Source: Prorocentrum cordatum (taxonomy: Eukaryota; Sar; Dinophyceae; Prorocentrales; Prorocentraceae). From it: 64,000 nt of DNA. The notes beneath the pieces were generated by a model. It ran no database searches. It was not told the origin of the DNA and was given only the letters and a program-made list of their open reading frames with translations. Position 1 is the first letter of the stretch; every line of letters starts with the position of its first letter. The stretch lies in the NCBI GenBank assembly GCA_963575745.1, contig CAUYUJ010019288.1, forward strand, positions 70,001-134,000, read 5' to 3'. A program made the translations under genes and the position numbers. This document shows positions 21,351 through 32,610 of this stretch, piece by piece.

Positions 21351-22190
21351 AGGAGCTCCAGAGACAATATTTCCAATCAGTTTGTCCCGCTCGTTTTTGG
21401 GCGTTCACGGCCCGACTGGCGGGGTGCCGTTGGCGGGTAGCCGAGGGGTGAAGATAGGGCACTGGCTTGGTTTCCTTAGTTTGGCGTCGGAAATTCAGTT
21501 TTCGAGCGGAAGCTCGGGCGCCAGCGCGGCCCGTTCAGTTTTGGGGGTGCTGGGCATAGGCTCGGCGCCCCGGCAAGCCCGCAGCGCCGCTGAGTGGCTT
21601 GCCGCGGGCGTGATTTTTGCATGGGCTGGGCCATGCATCGGCGCTCCGAGAGTTTATTCCGACTTGAGAGGCACGGCGCCGCGCGAATGCAGCGCAAGCG
21701 CTATGCTGGAAGGGCGCGGCGATGCATGCCCCCTGGACAGGCGAGAGCAGCCGCGCCCCCGTGCGAACCCCGATCCCGCGCGGGGCGCGTTCCTGTTGAC
21801 AATGGCTCGCCCGGGAAACCATTTCTTCTGCAGGAAATCCTGAGCGGTCTGCCCATCGGCGGCTCCTTCGGACGAGGCCCGGAACCACCGAGAAACCGTT
21901 TTTGATAGGAAGTTCTAGGCGGTGTGCCCAACCCCAGATGGCCGCGGCGAGCACGGCGGCGAAATCGGGGAAACTTTCGGATCGGCACAGTCGGGCTCGG
22001 CTCTGGTGCTCCCGTAGAGGAGGTGCCTTGGCCTGTGCGCCAGCAGCTCATGAACGGCTGGACTCATCAGATCCCTCAGATCCCTCTGCCCCTCCTCCAT
22101 GTCACGCTGCTTCTCTCCTCCTGCTCCTCCTCCTCCTCCTCCTCCGTCGGGCGACCCCGCGCACGCCGCTAAACCGGCTATCTAAGCGTC
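21351..22190. other. No recognised feature
   Basis: GC-rich, single-copy-looking DNA with many short overlapping open frames and a brief CCTCCT tract near 22120. Nothing assigned. Confidence 0.4.
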
Positions 22191-22195
22191 TCGAA

Positions 22196-22620
22196 CATGG
22201 GGTGGCGGACGCGAAAAGTGCGAAAAGTAGAAAAGTGCGAAAAATGCGAAAAGTGCGAAAAGTAGAAAAGTAGAAAAGTGCGAAAAGTGTCGAAAAGTGA
22301 GAAACAACCAAAAGTGCGAAAAGTGTAAAAATGCGAAGAATGCGAAAAGTACGAAAAGTAGAAAAGTAGAAAAGTGCGAAAAGTGTGAAAAGTTCGAAAC
22401 GCGCGAAAAGTAGAAAAGTGTGAAAAGTAGAAAAGCGCGGAAGGTGCGAACGTGCGAAAAGTAGAAAAGTGCGAAAAGTAGAACACCAGAAAAGTGCGAA
22501 CATGTACAAAAATGTGTGAGAAGGACGAAAGGTGCGAGAAGTACGAAGCAACACAGTGCAACAAGTTGAGAAACGCTAATAGGTGCGAACAACAAGAAAG
22601 TCGAACCCTGATAAACGGGG
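22196..22620. repeat. GCGAAAAGT minisatellite, plus orientation
   Basis: Degenerate 9-10-bp units GTGCGAAAA and GTAGAAAA, decaying after about 22500. The complementary array in the opposite orientation lies at about 24870-25185. Confidence 0.9.
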
Positions 22621-22890
22621 AACGTGCGTTTGAAACTTGCGATAATAACGAAAGGCAGCAAAGCGGGACTTGCGCGATAAGAGCGAACGTGGAATGAGAA
22701 ACGTTTTGGGAAGGGACCGCATTTAAAACAGCGCGCAGCGCGAGAAGGAGGACCAGTTCGAATCGCGCGAACGGTTCATTTCTTTAAGAAAAAAAAAAAA
22801 CAAAGGAGCGGCAGGAGGGGCAGGAAGATGAGGCGTGGCCGTGTTCCACTTGCGTTGTTCCTGCGTTCCGCTGTTCCTCGCATGGAACAC

Positions 22891-23062
<172 letters not shown>

Positions 23063-23109
23063 AAAATATTATTATTTTTATATCGTTTCTTTTTTTTTTT
23101 CTCCCTCTC

Positions 23110-23445
23110 TCCCCCTCAGTTTTTCGCAATAGTTGCCAGGCGCGTTCGACAACCTCGATCCTCGATCCTCGAACCTCGATCTTCCCAGTGGTTTTCGGGC
23201 CGTGCGTAACTCGGGCTTCCAGCGAGAGTTCGGGATGACTTGGGCGCCCCCGAAATCTTTCGATGAGACGCAGCTGCTGGAAAGCATCCGCCCCGCATGC
23301 GACGCGGCAGGCAACGCGCGTTGTGAAGCGTACTTCGTTTCGGGTGTCTCTTGGCATCGGTTGCGTGTTCCATTTTCTTGCCTTGCCTTTTTGGAAAATG
23401 CCTCTGTGGCGAATCGTTGGGCCACAGCTTGGCCAAGCTGCCGGA
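23110..23445. other. No recognised feature
   Basis: Mixed DNA with short repeats of CCTCGATCCTCGA at 23150-23180. No gene motif. Confidence 0.4.
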
Positions 23446-23447
23446 TG

Positions 23448-23640
23448 GGGAGGAGGAGGAGAACGGGGAAGGATGGGGAGGATGAGGAGGAGGAGGAGGA
23501 GGAGGAGGAGGAGGAGGAGGAGGAGGAGGAGGAGGAGCAGGAATGCGGCACGAAGAGACTGAAGAGGAGGAGGAGGAGGAGGAGGAGGAGGAGGAGGAGG
23601 AGGAGAAGGAGGAGGAGGAGGAGGAGAGCAGGAAGGAGCG
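23448..23640. repeat. (GGA)n array
   Basis: Purine-only GGA triplets in two runs separated by a 40-bp interruption at 23537-23570. Confidence 0.95.
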
Positions 23641-23714
23641 GACCATGATAAGGATAATGACAAGCTGGGCTTTGGGGCTATGTTGTGGTGAGCGGTTCTT
23701 CGAGGACTCGTGAT

Positions 23715-24250
23715 GCCTTCTTGGCGCCATCTTGGGGTCCCCTTGGGGTCCTCTGGGGGCCCTCTTGAGGCTCTTTGGAGGGATCCAGGGAGCCCTCTTG
23801 GTGCTCTTAGAGGAGCTCTGGGAGCGCCTCTTGGGGCAATCTTGGGCCCCACTGTTCAAAAACAGGTCGGCGGCTGCAATTCAGGCCCCCGCCCCTCGGA
23901 GGCTCAAGAAGAGCGTCTTGGGGCCCTCTTGCGGCGCTCTTGGAACGCTCCTGGGCGCTCTTGGAGCCGTCTTGGGGCCCTCTTGGGGCCAACTTGAGGC
24001 CTGAAGAGCCCATCGGAAGCGAAAAGGCGAGAAGGCATTTTCTGTTGGTTTTTGACAGGTTTGGGCCTCTTGGGGGGATCCTCGGAGAGCTCGGAGGGCA
24101 CTCGGAACCGTCTCGGGGCCGTTTTGGAGCCCCTTGGAGACATTTCGGGGACTATCTTGAGCCATCTTGAGGTATATTGAGCCATTTTGGAGGCCATCTT
24201 GGCCTTTCCGAGACCCTCTTGGAGCCATCTTGGGCCAAAAAGAACGCTCT
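23715..24250. repeat. CTTGG-rich minisatellite
   Basis: GCCATCTTGG and GGCCCTCTTGGGG type units, same family and orientation as 13760-14830, interrupted at about 23860-23900 and 24010-24060. Confidence 0.85.
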
Positions 24251-24359
24251 GACACCTCGCGCGGGAGCCCGTCCAGACCCATGGAGGAGGAGAGGTAAAA
24301 CCTCCTGAGCAAGCAAGGAAGTTGGAAAAGGAAACGCCCTAGACCACCTGCGCCCTAAA

Positions 24360-24617
24360 GGGCTGGTGGGATATACTTCCGCTTTGGAATCGTTTCTGGT
24401 CTTCATGTTTTTCGCCCGGCTATTGCGCGCGTCCCGTGTTCTCGGTATTATGTGGTTCGCGTTTCTCGCGTTCGCGTGTGTTTTGCATGTTTTCCGCTGT
24501 TCGTGTTTCTCATATTCGTTTTCGCGCGTTGCGGCTCCCATGTCAGGAAAACAGAAGAGGAGGAAGGATAACGGGGTATTCCGTGACATATATATATATA
24601 CACACATATATATATAC

Positions 24618-24659
<42 letters not shown>

Positions 24660-25185
24660 TCGCTTTCCTCTTTCCGGATCCCATTGATTTTGCAATGTTA
24701 GCAGGATTGTCTGTCACGTTTCTCATTGCTGAATTTCTCAGAAGGAATTGACTTCTCAGCGTTCCGTAGGCTTCCGCGTCTCGGTCTTCCGATTTGTCGT
24801 GTTACTGTGTCCTCGTTGTTTCACATTTGTTTCGCTGTTCTCGCTTTTCTCCACCGACGGCGCCTTGTTGTCTAAACTTTTCGCGTTTGCTGCGCGTTTC
24901 GTGCTTTTTGTTGCACTTTTCGCGCGCCATTCGAACACTTCGCGCTCTTCGGCCTCTTGTGCGCATCGCTGTATCCATTTTCGCTCTTCTCTCGCTTTTC
25001 GCACTTTTCGCGCTTTTCTACTTGTCGAGTGCGTTTCAAATGTTTCGCGCAACTTTTCGCACTTTTCGCGCTTTTCGCACTCTTCGCACTTTTCGCACTT
25101 TTTGCACTTTTCTACTTTTCGCACTTTTCGCGTTTTTCGCGCTTTTCTACTTTTCGCGCTTTTCGCGCTTTTCTACTTTTCGGGG
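24360..25185. repeat. GCACTTTTC minisatellite, inverted partner
   Basis: TTTTCGCACTTTTCGCGC units, the reverse complement of the array at 22196-22620. Well conserved from about 24985, diverged before that. A TA microsatellite (24587-24656) interrupts the diverged part. Confidence 0.85.
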
Positions 25186-25189
25186 CGGC

Positions 25190-25400
25190 CACCGGATATC
25201 AAGACCCGGATCTAAGCAGCACAGACGCTCCGGCCCCCTCCTGGGGGGGGCCTCTGCAGGACCGCCGGCGCCGGCGCCCCGCGCGCGGGCGGCGCGGACC
25301 CCGAGGGCGACGGGCCGCCCAAGTGCGCGGACGGGGCGGCCGAGCAGGCCCGGCCCGGGAGGGCAGGCCGGGCGTGCGGGCGTTTCGAGGCCTCCCAGAT
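25190..25400. other. GC-rich link
   Basis: Very GC-rich DNA with no stop in several frames between the inverted array and the GAT array. No motif. Confidence 0.4.
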
Positions 25401-25709
25401 GGGGTCGGAGGACGAGGGGGAGGAGGAGGCGGAGGGGGAGGAAGAAGAGGAGGAGGAGGAGGAGGAGGAGGAGGAGGAGGAAGGTGATGATGATGATAAT
25501 GATGATGATGATGATGCTGCTGTTGATGATGATGCTGATGATGATGATGATGATGATGCTGATGCTGAAGCTGAAGCTGATGCTGATGATGGTGCTGATG
25601 ATCATGAGGATGATGATGCTGATGATGATGCTGGTGCTGATGCTGATGCGGATGCTAGTGCTGGTGCTGATGCGGATGATGATGATGATGATGTTGATGA
25701 TAGTGATGG

Positions 25710-25748
<39 letters not shown>

Positions 25749-26062
25749 CGATGACGATGACGATGACGATTACGATGATGATGATGATGATGATGATGAT
25801 GACGACGATGATGATGATGATGACGATGATGATGATGATGATGATGCTGATGCTGATGCTGATGCTGATGCTGATGTTGATGATGATGATGATGATGATG
25901 CTGATGATGATGATTTAGATGATGATGATGATGATGATTATGATGATGATGATGATGCTGATGCTGATGCTGGGTGCTGGAATGCTCGAGTGCTGGATTA
26001 TGATGGATGATGAGATGATGATGATGATGATGATTGATGATGATGATGATGATTGATGAATG

Positions 26063-26116
<54 letters not shown>

Positions 26117-26127
26117 CTGCTGATGAT

Positions 26128-26159
<32 letters not shown>

Positions 26160-26275
26160 ATGATGATGATATGATGATGATGATGATGCTGATGAATATG
26201 ATGATGATGATGATGATGATGAATGAGGATGATGATGAATGATGAGGATATGAGGATGAGGATGGAGAGGATGAG
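25400..26275. repeat. (GAG)n then (GAT)n array
   Basis: GAG triplets at 25405-25480 followed by about 800 bp of GATGAT with GCT and GAC variants. The plus frame reads as poly-Glu then poly-Asp for over 200 codons from 25399; I treat this as a consequence of the repeat. Confidence 0.95.
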
Positions 26276-26942
26276 GATGAGGAGAAGTCGGAGGAACAGG
26301 GAGGAAAAGGAGGAAGAGGAGGAGGAGGAAGGAGGAGGAGGAGGAGGAGGAAAGGAGGGATGAATTGATGAGGAGGAGGAGGAGGAGGAGGAGGGAGGAG
26401 GAGGAGAGAGGAGGAGGAGGGGAGGAGGAGGAGGGAGGAGAGAAGGAGGAGGAGGAGGAGGAGGAAGGAGGAGAGGAGGAGGAGGAGGAGAGGAGGAAGA
26501 AGAGGAGGAGGAGGAGGAGGGAGGAGGGAGGGAGGGAGGGAGGGAGGGAGGGAGGGAGAGGAGGAAGAGGAGGAGGAGAGGAGGAGGAGAGGAGGAGGAG
26601 GAGGAGCAGGAGGAGGAGGAGGAGGTGGAGGAGAAGAGGAGGAGAGGGAGGAGGAGGGGGAGAGGAGAATGAGGAGGAGGAGGTGGAGGAGGAGGAGGAG
26701 GAGGAGGAGGAGGAGGAGGAGGAGGGAGGAGGAGGGAGAGGAGGGAGGAGGGAGGGAGGGAGGGAGGGAGGGCGGGAGGGGAGGGAGGGAGGACGGGAGG
26801 AGGAGAGGAGGGAGGAGGAGGAGGAGGAGGAGGAGGAGGACGGGGATGATGAGGAGGAGGAGGGGGAGGAGGAGGAGGGGGAGGAGGAGGAGGAAGAGGA
26901 GGAGGAGAAGGAGGAGGAGGAGGAGGGGGAGGAGGAGGAGTG
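26276..26942. repeat. Long purine tract (GGA/GAG)n
   Basis: About 660 bp almost entirely A and G on the plus strand, with GGAGGGAGGGAGGG sub-blocks near 26521-26560 and 26745-26790. Such homopurine mirror-repeat DNA can form triplex structures (established knowledge). Confidence 0.95.
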
Positions 26943-27182
26943 CAAGCAGGGCAGGTGAGCGTTTCCAGGCCTCCTGCCCAGACCTTCTCGCGTTGTGGAA
27001 AAATCCCGAACGGAGGTTTTTGCTATCTTCGGCGCGTGGGGGCCCTCGCCGGGCCGCGGGACCGTCAACAAAAAACGACTCGGGACGAAAAACTGGTTTT
27101 GGGGAACGGGGTGAGACCTCTCGGGGTCGACGTCATGAAAACATTACGTATGACCTCAGGGTTCTGGCGAGCAGGACTGGGG

Positions 27183-27355
27183 CCCTGAGACCCTGGCGTT
27201 GCAGTGTTTTCACCTCGGGCGCGTCGTCGCCTGGTTTCGGGCCCCGGCATCCCTCGCAGATCGAGGCGGTGCGAAAGATGCAGCAGGTGCGGTCTGGGGC
27301 TCTGGTGGCGATGTTTTGCGGTGCTGCATGTTTTCGGCAGCGTCAGATCTGAGGG
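27183..27355 (+). mobile_element. TIR element family A
   Basis: Starts CCCTGAGACCCTGGCGTTGC and ends CAGCGTCAGATCTGAGGG, with TTTCGGGCCCCGGCATCCC inside. About 173 bp, diverged core. Confidence 0.75.
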
Positions 27356-27542
27356 GGGGAAGAGGTTCGAGGATCTGGGGTCGAGGAGGTGCGATGTTCT
27401 ACGGCCACTTGTTTTTCTTTTTCGTAGGACAAGCTTCTTGTTCTGAGATCATGCCGTGGCAGGCCAATAGGAGTGCCGCGACGGTCGGTCCCTGCTCAAA
27501 GCTGGGCAGCAGGCGAGCGTGGGAGCTGGCTGGGGGTCTACG

Positions 27543-27697
27543 GTTAAGTCGGGCCTGTCCCTCTACAGGAGGAATCATCAAAAGTAGTTTTAAACAGTCT
27601 TGGGACGATTTTTTTGAGCATTCTCTGACAATGTGCAAATATTTTTTGAATCTTATTCGTTCAAAATCCGCCTGTGTGGGGACATGCCCGACCTAAG
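27543..27697. mobile_element. TIR element family B
   Basis: Left end TTAAGTCGGGCCTGTCCCTC and ACAGGAGGA. Right end TCCGCCTGTGTGGGGACATG and CCCGACCTAAG. The middle has GACGATTTTTTTGAGCATTC, matching 17101-17277. About 155 bp. Confidence 0.8.
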
Positions 27698-27984
27698 TCT
27701 AGGGTGGCACAGCACTGGTTCTGGCGAGCAGGACGGGGGGCAAGAGGCTCGAGGTTCTGGGCTCGAGGAGGCTTTCCGTCTTTCTCTGCCTCCGCGGGCC
27801 GTTCTCGTGCCCCGGGGCCGCCAGAACAGGATTCCGGACGCAACACTGTACCATGTGTACCCGGGGAGCGGATCTGGCTTCATCTCCGCCCCCGACAGAC
27901 TTTCTGGGGCCGCCAAGACCGGTGCAAGCCCCCTGGCCGCCTCCCGAGGCGAGCGACGGAAGAACGCGTCCACAGATCCGGGCC
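27698..27984. other. Unassigned GC-rich DNA
   Basis: Open in several frames but no motif. Lies between a family B and a family A element. Confidence 0.35.
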
Positions 27985-28129
27985 CCGCAAGTTTTCCTAG
28001 AGTCGGGCGACCTCGCCCGGCTTCTCGGGTCCCGGGAGCCCCCCGGATCGTTCCGGCTCGAAAACAAAATGCCGCAGACAGGATGCTTTGCGATGTTTCA
28101 GCTTGTGGTTGCAGCGTCGGATCTCAGGG
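27985..28129 (+). mobile_element. TIR element family A, 5' diverged
   Basis: Ends GCAGCGTCGGATCTCAGGG and carries GGGTCCCGGGAGCCCC and TTCCGGCTCGAAAA. The leading TIR is not recognisable. Confidence 0.65.
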
Positions 28130-28325
28130 TGGGGTCGACTGCGCGGGCGTTCGCGCGCAAGTTTCCCGCGTGAGGTCGCGCGTGGGCGCTTGTTTCTCTC
28201 CAGGCGGCGTGCCACGCCGGCGGCCCGCGTGAGCCGCGGCGCTGGGCCGCTGTCTTCGTGCGTAAGGCCCGTTTCTTTTCGTCGCTCAGGTGGGGTCAGG
28301 TCAGGTCGGCCGGGTCGGGCAGGTC

Positions 28326-28455
28326 CCCTGAGATCGCGTCGTACTTTTTTCACACCTTGCGTTTTCGCGTTATTTCGGGCCCCAGAACCCTCACACATGG
28401 GTTCAGCTTGAATAAGTGCAGCGGAAGGATGGGGTCCATGGCTCTGGCCGTTTTT
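28326..28455 (+). mobile_element. TIR element family A, 3' truncated
   Basis: Starts CCCTGAGATCGCGTCGTAC and carries TTTCGGGCCCCAGAACCCTC and GATGGGGTCCATGGCTCTGG. The closing TIR is missing. Confidence 0.65.
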
Positions 28456-28574
28456 CCCTATCTAGGCTCTGCCTAGAAGGGTTCTTACTCTCTAGCTTCA
28501 AGGGGCCGGGCAGTGGAAAGCGCCCCGGGCGGTTCCCCCAGTCCCCTGTGAGCGGTTCCCCCCAGTCCCCTGGG

Positions 28575-29035
28575 AGCTTTAGCTTTAGCTTTAGCTTTAG
28601 CTTTAGCTTAGCTTTAGCTTAGCTTTAGCTTAGCTTTAGCTTAGCTGTAGCTTAGCGTTTCGCTTAGCTTTTAGCTTTAGCTTAGCTTAGCGTTAGCTTA
28701 GCTTAGAGCTTAGCTTTAGCTTAGCTTTAGCTTAGCTTTAGCTTAGCTTTAGCTTAGCTTTAGCTTAGCTTTAGCTTAGCTTTAGCTTAGCTTTAGCTTA
28801 GCTTTAGCTTAGCTTTAGCTTAGCTGTAGCTTATATTTAGCTTAGTTGTAGCTTATCTTTAGCTTAGCTGTTGTTCAGATTTAGCTTAGCTTTAGCTTAG
28901 CGTTAGCTTAGTATTAGCTTAGCTTTAGCTTAGCTTTAGCTTAGCTTTAGCTTAGCTTTAGCTTAGCTTTAGCTTAGCTGTGGCTTAGCTGTGGCTTAGC
29001 TTTAGCTTAGCTTAGGCTTAGCTTTAGCTTAGCGT
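28575..29035. repeat. 11-bp minisatellite TTTAGCTTAGC
   Basis: About forty units of TTTAGCTTAGC, starting with pure TTTAGC hexamers at 28577-28610 and containing scattered variants (TGTAGC, GTTAGC). AGCT palindromes occur in every unit. Confidence 0.95.
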
Positions 29036-29039
29036 TACT

Positions 29040-29635
29040 GTTACTACTAATGCTGCTTTCCTAGGGGTTCGATCTCCTAGGTAGGGTCGCACTGGGATAC
29101 TTTTTTTTTAGGATGTTGTATTTTTCCCCGTCTCCGGACCTCAGGGGGGTCAGGACACATCGGTCAGGTCGGGCGGGCAAGGGGGGCCCTTGAAGAGCTC
29201 CCAGACCGCCACCCCGGGCTCCCATAAAGTACGGCGTGGGTGCGCCCGTGGGTGCGGCGTGGCGTGGGCTCCCAGAGATCCCACCCCCTCACCCGTTTTT
29301 CGTCGCAGAACCAAGTTTGATGGTCCTGGCTCTTCATCGACGACGTGGCGTGCCTAGACAGCAGTGGGCTTCCTCAGTGTACGGTCTGAACCAACATCGC
29401 CTTTCTGCTCCCCTTTAACCCCTGAGTTTATTTCAGGACTCGATGCATCTCTGCGGTTCATGTGTTGCATACGGTCGCCAACGTCGCAAGCCTGCGTTTG
29501 CCGACGCGTCCTGCTGGATGCACGGCCGAGCGAGCGAGCGAGGAGCGAGGGGGCCTGATGACGGGCCACAGGGGCTGAAATCGTGAAAAAACGCCCAGAG
29601 TGAACAAACATACCATCGGTCGGGGCTCTTCAGAC
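29040..29635. other. Unassigned DNA with a family A fragment
   Basis: 29105-29148 (GATGTTGTATTTTTCCCCG to GGACCTCAGGG) resembles the last 45 bp of family A. The rest, including open frames of 60-85 codons, shows nothing recognisable. Confidence 0.4.
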
Positions 29636-29639
29636 GGGG

Positions 29640-29830
29640 GTCAATGCAAACGGGGGTCAGCCAGAGCGCCCGATCTTGCAGGATCTTGCAGGGCCAGGGT
29701 CGCCATTGACCCGGGTCTGGGTGCAGGATCTTCAGGACTTTGCAGGATCCTTCGCATTGACCCGGGTTTGGGCGCAGGATCTTGCAGGCTCTTGCAGGAT
29801 TCTGCAAGGCCTGAGTGACCCGGGTCTGGA
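29640..29830. repeat. GGATCTTGCAGG / GACCCGGGTCTGG repeat
   Basis: Three degenerate ~60-bp units each pairing CATTGACCCGGGTCTGGG with GCAGGATCTTGCAGG. Confidence 0.75.
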
Positions 29831-29938
29831 TTGACCGGGGTCAGAAGATCCCCGAATCGGAGATCTGGGTTCTGCACCCTTCTACGCACACTGAAATCCT
29901 TCAGCTCAGTGATCTGGCCCCTGAGCGTCTCCATGGCG

Positions 29939-30017
29939 ACTGGGGAGCCGAGGATTGCTGAACTGATGGATTTGGCATACCGAAATCCATCACTTCAGTG
30001 ATCCTCGCCTCCCCGGT
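29939..30017. repeat. Foldback element with ~35-bp arms
   Basis: The left arm ACTGGGGAGCCGAGGATTGC continues to TGATGGATTT (29939-29973). The right arm AAATCCATCACTTCAGTGAT continues to CCTCGCCTCCCCGGT (29983-30017). A few mismatches and a 9-nt loop. The sequence just before (29894-29913, GAAATCCTTCAGCTCAGTGA) is a direct repeat of the right arm. Confidence 0.8.
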
Positions 30018-30020
30018 CCC

Positions 30021-30150
30021 CAGGGAGCGTGTCCCTCTACAGGGGGAATTTTCAAGAATAGTAAAAAATCGTCTGGGGACGTGTTTTTGATGTCTTTTTG
30101 ACTATTCGGGAATCTTCTTTTACTATTTTTCATGTTTCGTGCCCGACCCA
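30021..30150. mobile_element. TIR element family B, partial
   Basis: GCGTGTCCCTCTACAGGGGG, an AT-rich core with ATCGTCTGGGGACG, and the terminal GTGCCCGACC match family B. The outermost left TIR is replaced by the foldback element immediately upstream. Confidence 0.65.
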
Positions 30151-30480
30151 TTGCAACGCGGCGCGTCGCGGCGGCGACCGCCGCGCGGCGCGCGGAAGAG
30201 ACGAGGCTTGGCGGCGAGCCGGGGGGGGCAGGCCTTCTCAGGATGATACGAAGCCAAGACGAGGGTAACATCGGGTGGGGATGAGTGGAGAATCTCTGAG
30301 GTCCAACGGCTCTGAAGGACATCTCGGGCGCCGCAGCCTCCTCAGAGCGCTCCAGAACGCTCTGAGACCGTTCCGGAGCGCTCTGGAAAAGACTTATCCT
30401 CGCCCTGGCCCCGTCCGACAGAAGGCGGCGGGGCTTCTCAGAAGCCCCCTGTCCTTCGGAGGAGCCGTCTCCGTCTTCTT
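30151..30480. other. Unassigned GC-rich DNA
   Basis: Near 30335-30390 a short CTCAGAGCGCTCCAGAACGC-type repeat (three units) is seen. No gene. Confidence 0.4.
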
Positions 30481-30690
30481 CTTCTTCTTCGGAGGAGGAG
30501 GAGGAGGAGGGGAGAAGGACGAGGAGGGGGAGGGGGAGGGGGAGGGTGGAGGAGGAGGAGGAGGAGGAGGAGGAGGAGGAGGAGGAGGAGGAGGCCAAGA
30601 CTTCCCAGAAGGCCGGAGGCCCTCCGAGCCTTCTGAGAAGGCCGGCCCCTTCTGACTCCCCCACTGGGCTCGCCGCCGAGAGGAGGGAGG
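30481..30690. repeat. (GGA)n array plus segment shared with 50 kb
   Basis: GGA triplets at 30494-30592, then a GC-rich segment (CTTCCCAGAAGGC, CTTCTGAGAAGGCC, CTCGCCGCCGAGAG) that recurs in diverged form at 50070-50205, making a dispersed repeat pair. Confidence 0.7.
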
Positions 30691-30739
30691 ACGCGGGGAG
30701 GAGACGCGCGCACGAGTCCGAGGTCAGACACCCAGGGCG

Positions 30740-30880
30740 CAGAGTCCTCCTCCTCTTCCTCCTCTTCCTCCTCATCCTCTTCCTCCTCTTCCTCCTCCTC
30801 CTGCTCCTCCTCCCCCCCTCCTCTCCTCCTCACTCCTCCTCCTCCTCCTCCTCCTCCTCCTCCTCCTCCTCCTCCTCCTC

Positions 30881-30912
<32 letters not shown>

Positions 30913-30965
30913 TCCTCCACCTCCCCCTCCTCCACCTCCTCTTCCTCCTCCCTCCTCCTCTTCCT
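30740..30965. repeat. (TCC)n array
   Basis: Pyrimidine tract only about 150 bp from the opposite-strand GGA tract at 30494-30592, so the two could pair as a large imperfect inverted repeat. Confidence 0.95.
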
Positions 30966-31830
30966 CGGGTCGCCTACGGCCCCAGGGGAAACCGTGCCGC
31001 TCTGGGCCGCGCCCTCCCCCCACCGCCGCCCCTCCTGCCGAGCAGAGGCCAGCGCCCGCCCGGAGCCGCGACTGGCCGACGGGAGGGAGCTGCTGCTGGC
31101 GGTGGCCCCCACGCTGGTGGGCCTGGCAGAGGAGCGCCTGGGCGGCGCGCGTGGGGGGGTACTCAAGCGGTGGCGAAGCGTCCTGGTACTATTTCGCAAG
31201 AGCGCGCGTGTAAGCTTTTTAAGAACATCAGTGTTGCGAAAACATGTTTTTCTTGGGGGGGGGGGAACTCGATTTTGTATAAGGATTTCGGCATGCGCGC
31301 GCGACGACGAGCGCGTGTGTACTTCGTCGTATTTTTTGCAAGGGATTCTTGAACACGAGTGTGCGCGCATAGTATTTTTTGCAGAGGATGGCGGTGGGGG
31401 TGGGGCCGATACCGCCCCCCTTGGGATAGGGTAAATTCATATTTCGGATGGACGATGGGGCAGAAGCCTGTGTGTTTTGCATCGGTTCCCGGGGGATCTT
31501 TAACCCCGTGGGGGGGAGGGTGGTAGAACATATTTCTTTATATATGAGAATCTACGCGTGTAGTCTATGCGGTGCAATTAATTTCTGTTCGCAGTGACTT
31601 GTCCACTCCCCTGCTCGCGCAAACATCCTACCCACCCACCCGCAAGTTGGTTTGAAAACCCCGTACGGCGGCGATTGCGGTGAGTGCTTGGCGCTGGCTG
31701 GTGCATCTCTGCGGCCGCGCCAGCCCGCGCTTGCACGCGCGCGCAGCGGTCAGCTAGTTTGGCGCGACCGACGCGGCCACGGTGGTGCTGACCGTTCGGC
31801 ACATCCCAGCGGGCACTTCAGTGCGAGTCG
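30966..31830. other. Unassigned, with inverted 94-bp satellite relic
   Basis: At about 31340-31415 the complement of the 94-bp satellite is recognisable (TATTTTTTGCAGAGGATGG, GTGTGCGCGCATAG). Otherwise GC-rich DNA with no recognised gene. Confidence 0.45.
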
Positions 31831-32084
31831 GCGACTTGGGCGGCCGCGGTGTCATGGCAACGTCGACAACGGTAGACACGATGATGATAGTAGCGATGCC
31901 AGTGACGATGCTGACAGCGACGACGGCACGGCCAGTGACGGCGCCGATGCTGATCACGCCGACGACGGTGACGGCGTCTTCGCGTCGGTGGTGATTCTTG
32001 CGGAAGGAGTTCGACATGCGCGCGCGGCCGACGCGGGAGAGTGGCCGCATGGTATTGGAGAATATACGCGGTGCAGTTTACTGT
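31831..32084. other. Degenerate GAC/GAT-rich DNA
   Basis: Imperfect triplets such as GACGATGCTGACAGCGACG without a stable period. No gene supported. Confidence 0.45.
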
Positions 32085-32260
32085 TACTTTCCTACTTTTA
32101 CTACTACTACTACTACTACGGTTACTGTCACTGCCACTGCTACTACTACGACTACTACAACTACTACTACTCCTACTACTGTTATTGCCACTACTACTGC
32201 CACTGCTACTAATACGATTACTGCTACCACTATTACTAAATCTACTTTGAGTACTACCAA

Positions 32261-32307
<47 letters not shown>

Positions 32308-32530
32308 AGCCTTCCATTACTACTATCATTATTTGCCATTCGTCACTACTACTACTATTACTACTACTACTACTACTGCTACTCCTACCACTACTCCTAC
32401 TAATACTAGTACTATTATTACTATTACGACGAAAACTATTGCGATTATTACCACTACTACTACTGCTACTACTACTACCATATCTGCTTCCACTCCTACT
32501 ACTACTACTACTACTCACACTGTTTTACTA

Positions 32531-32562
<32 letters not shown>

Positions 32563-32610
32563 GCTACTACTACTACTACTGCTACGACTACTACTACTAC
32601 TACTGCTAAT
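32085..32610. repeat. (TAC)n array with variants
   Basis: ACTACTACT triplets with frequent GCC, GTT and TCC variants. Several stop-free frames result. Confidence 0.95.

Noticed and set aside
24170-24200. Possible dinoflagellate spliced-leader sequence (GCCATTTTGG)
   Set aside because: Only the ten central bases match; the surrounding sequence is CTTGG repeat and no downstream SL RNA features are present.
25399-26010. Poly-Glu/poly-Asp frame of 203 codons
   Set aside because: Direct translation of GAG and GAT triplets; no flanking coding sequence.
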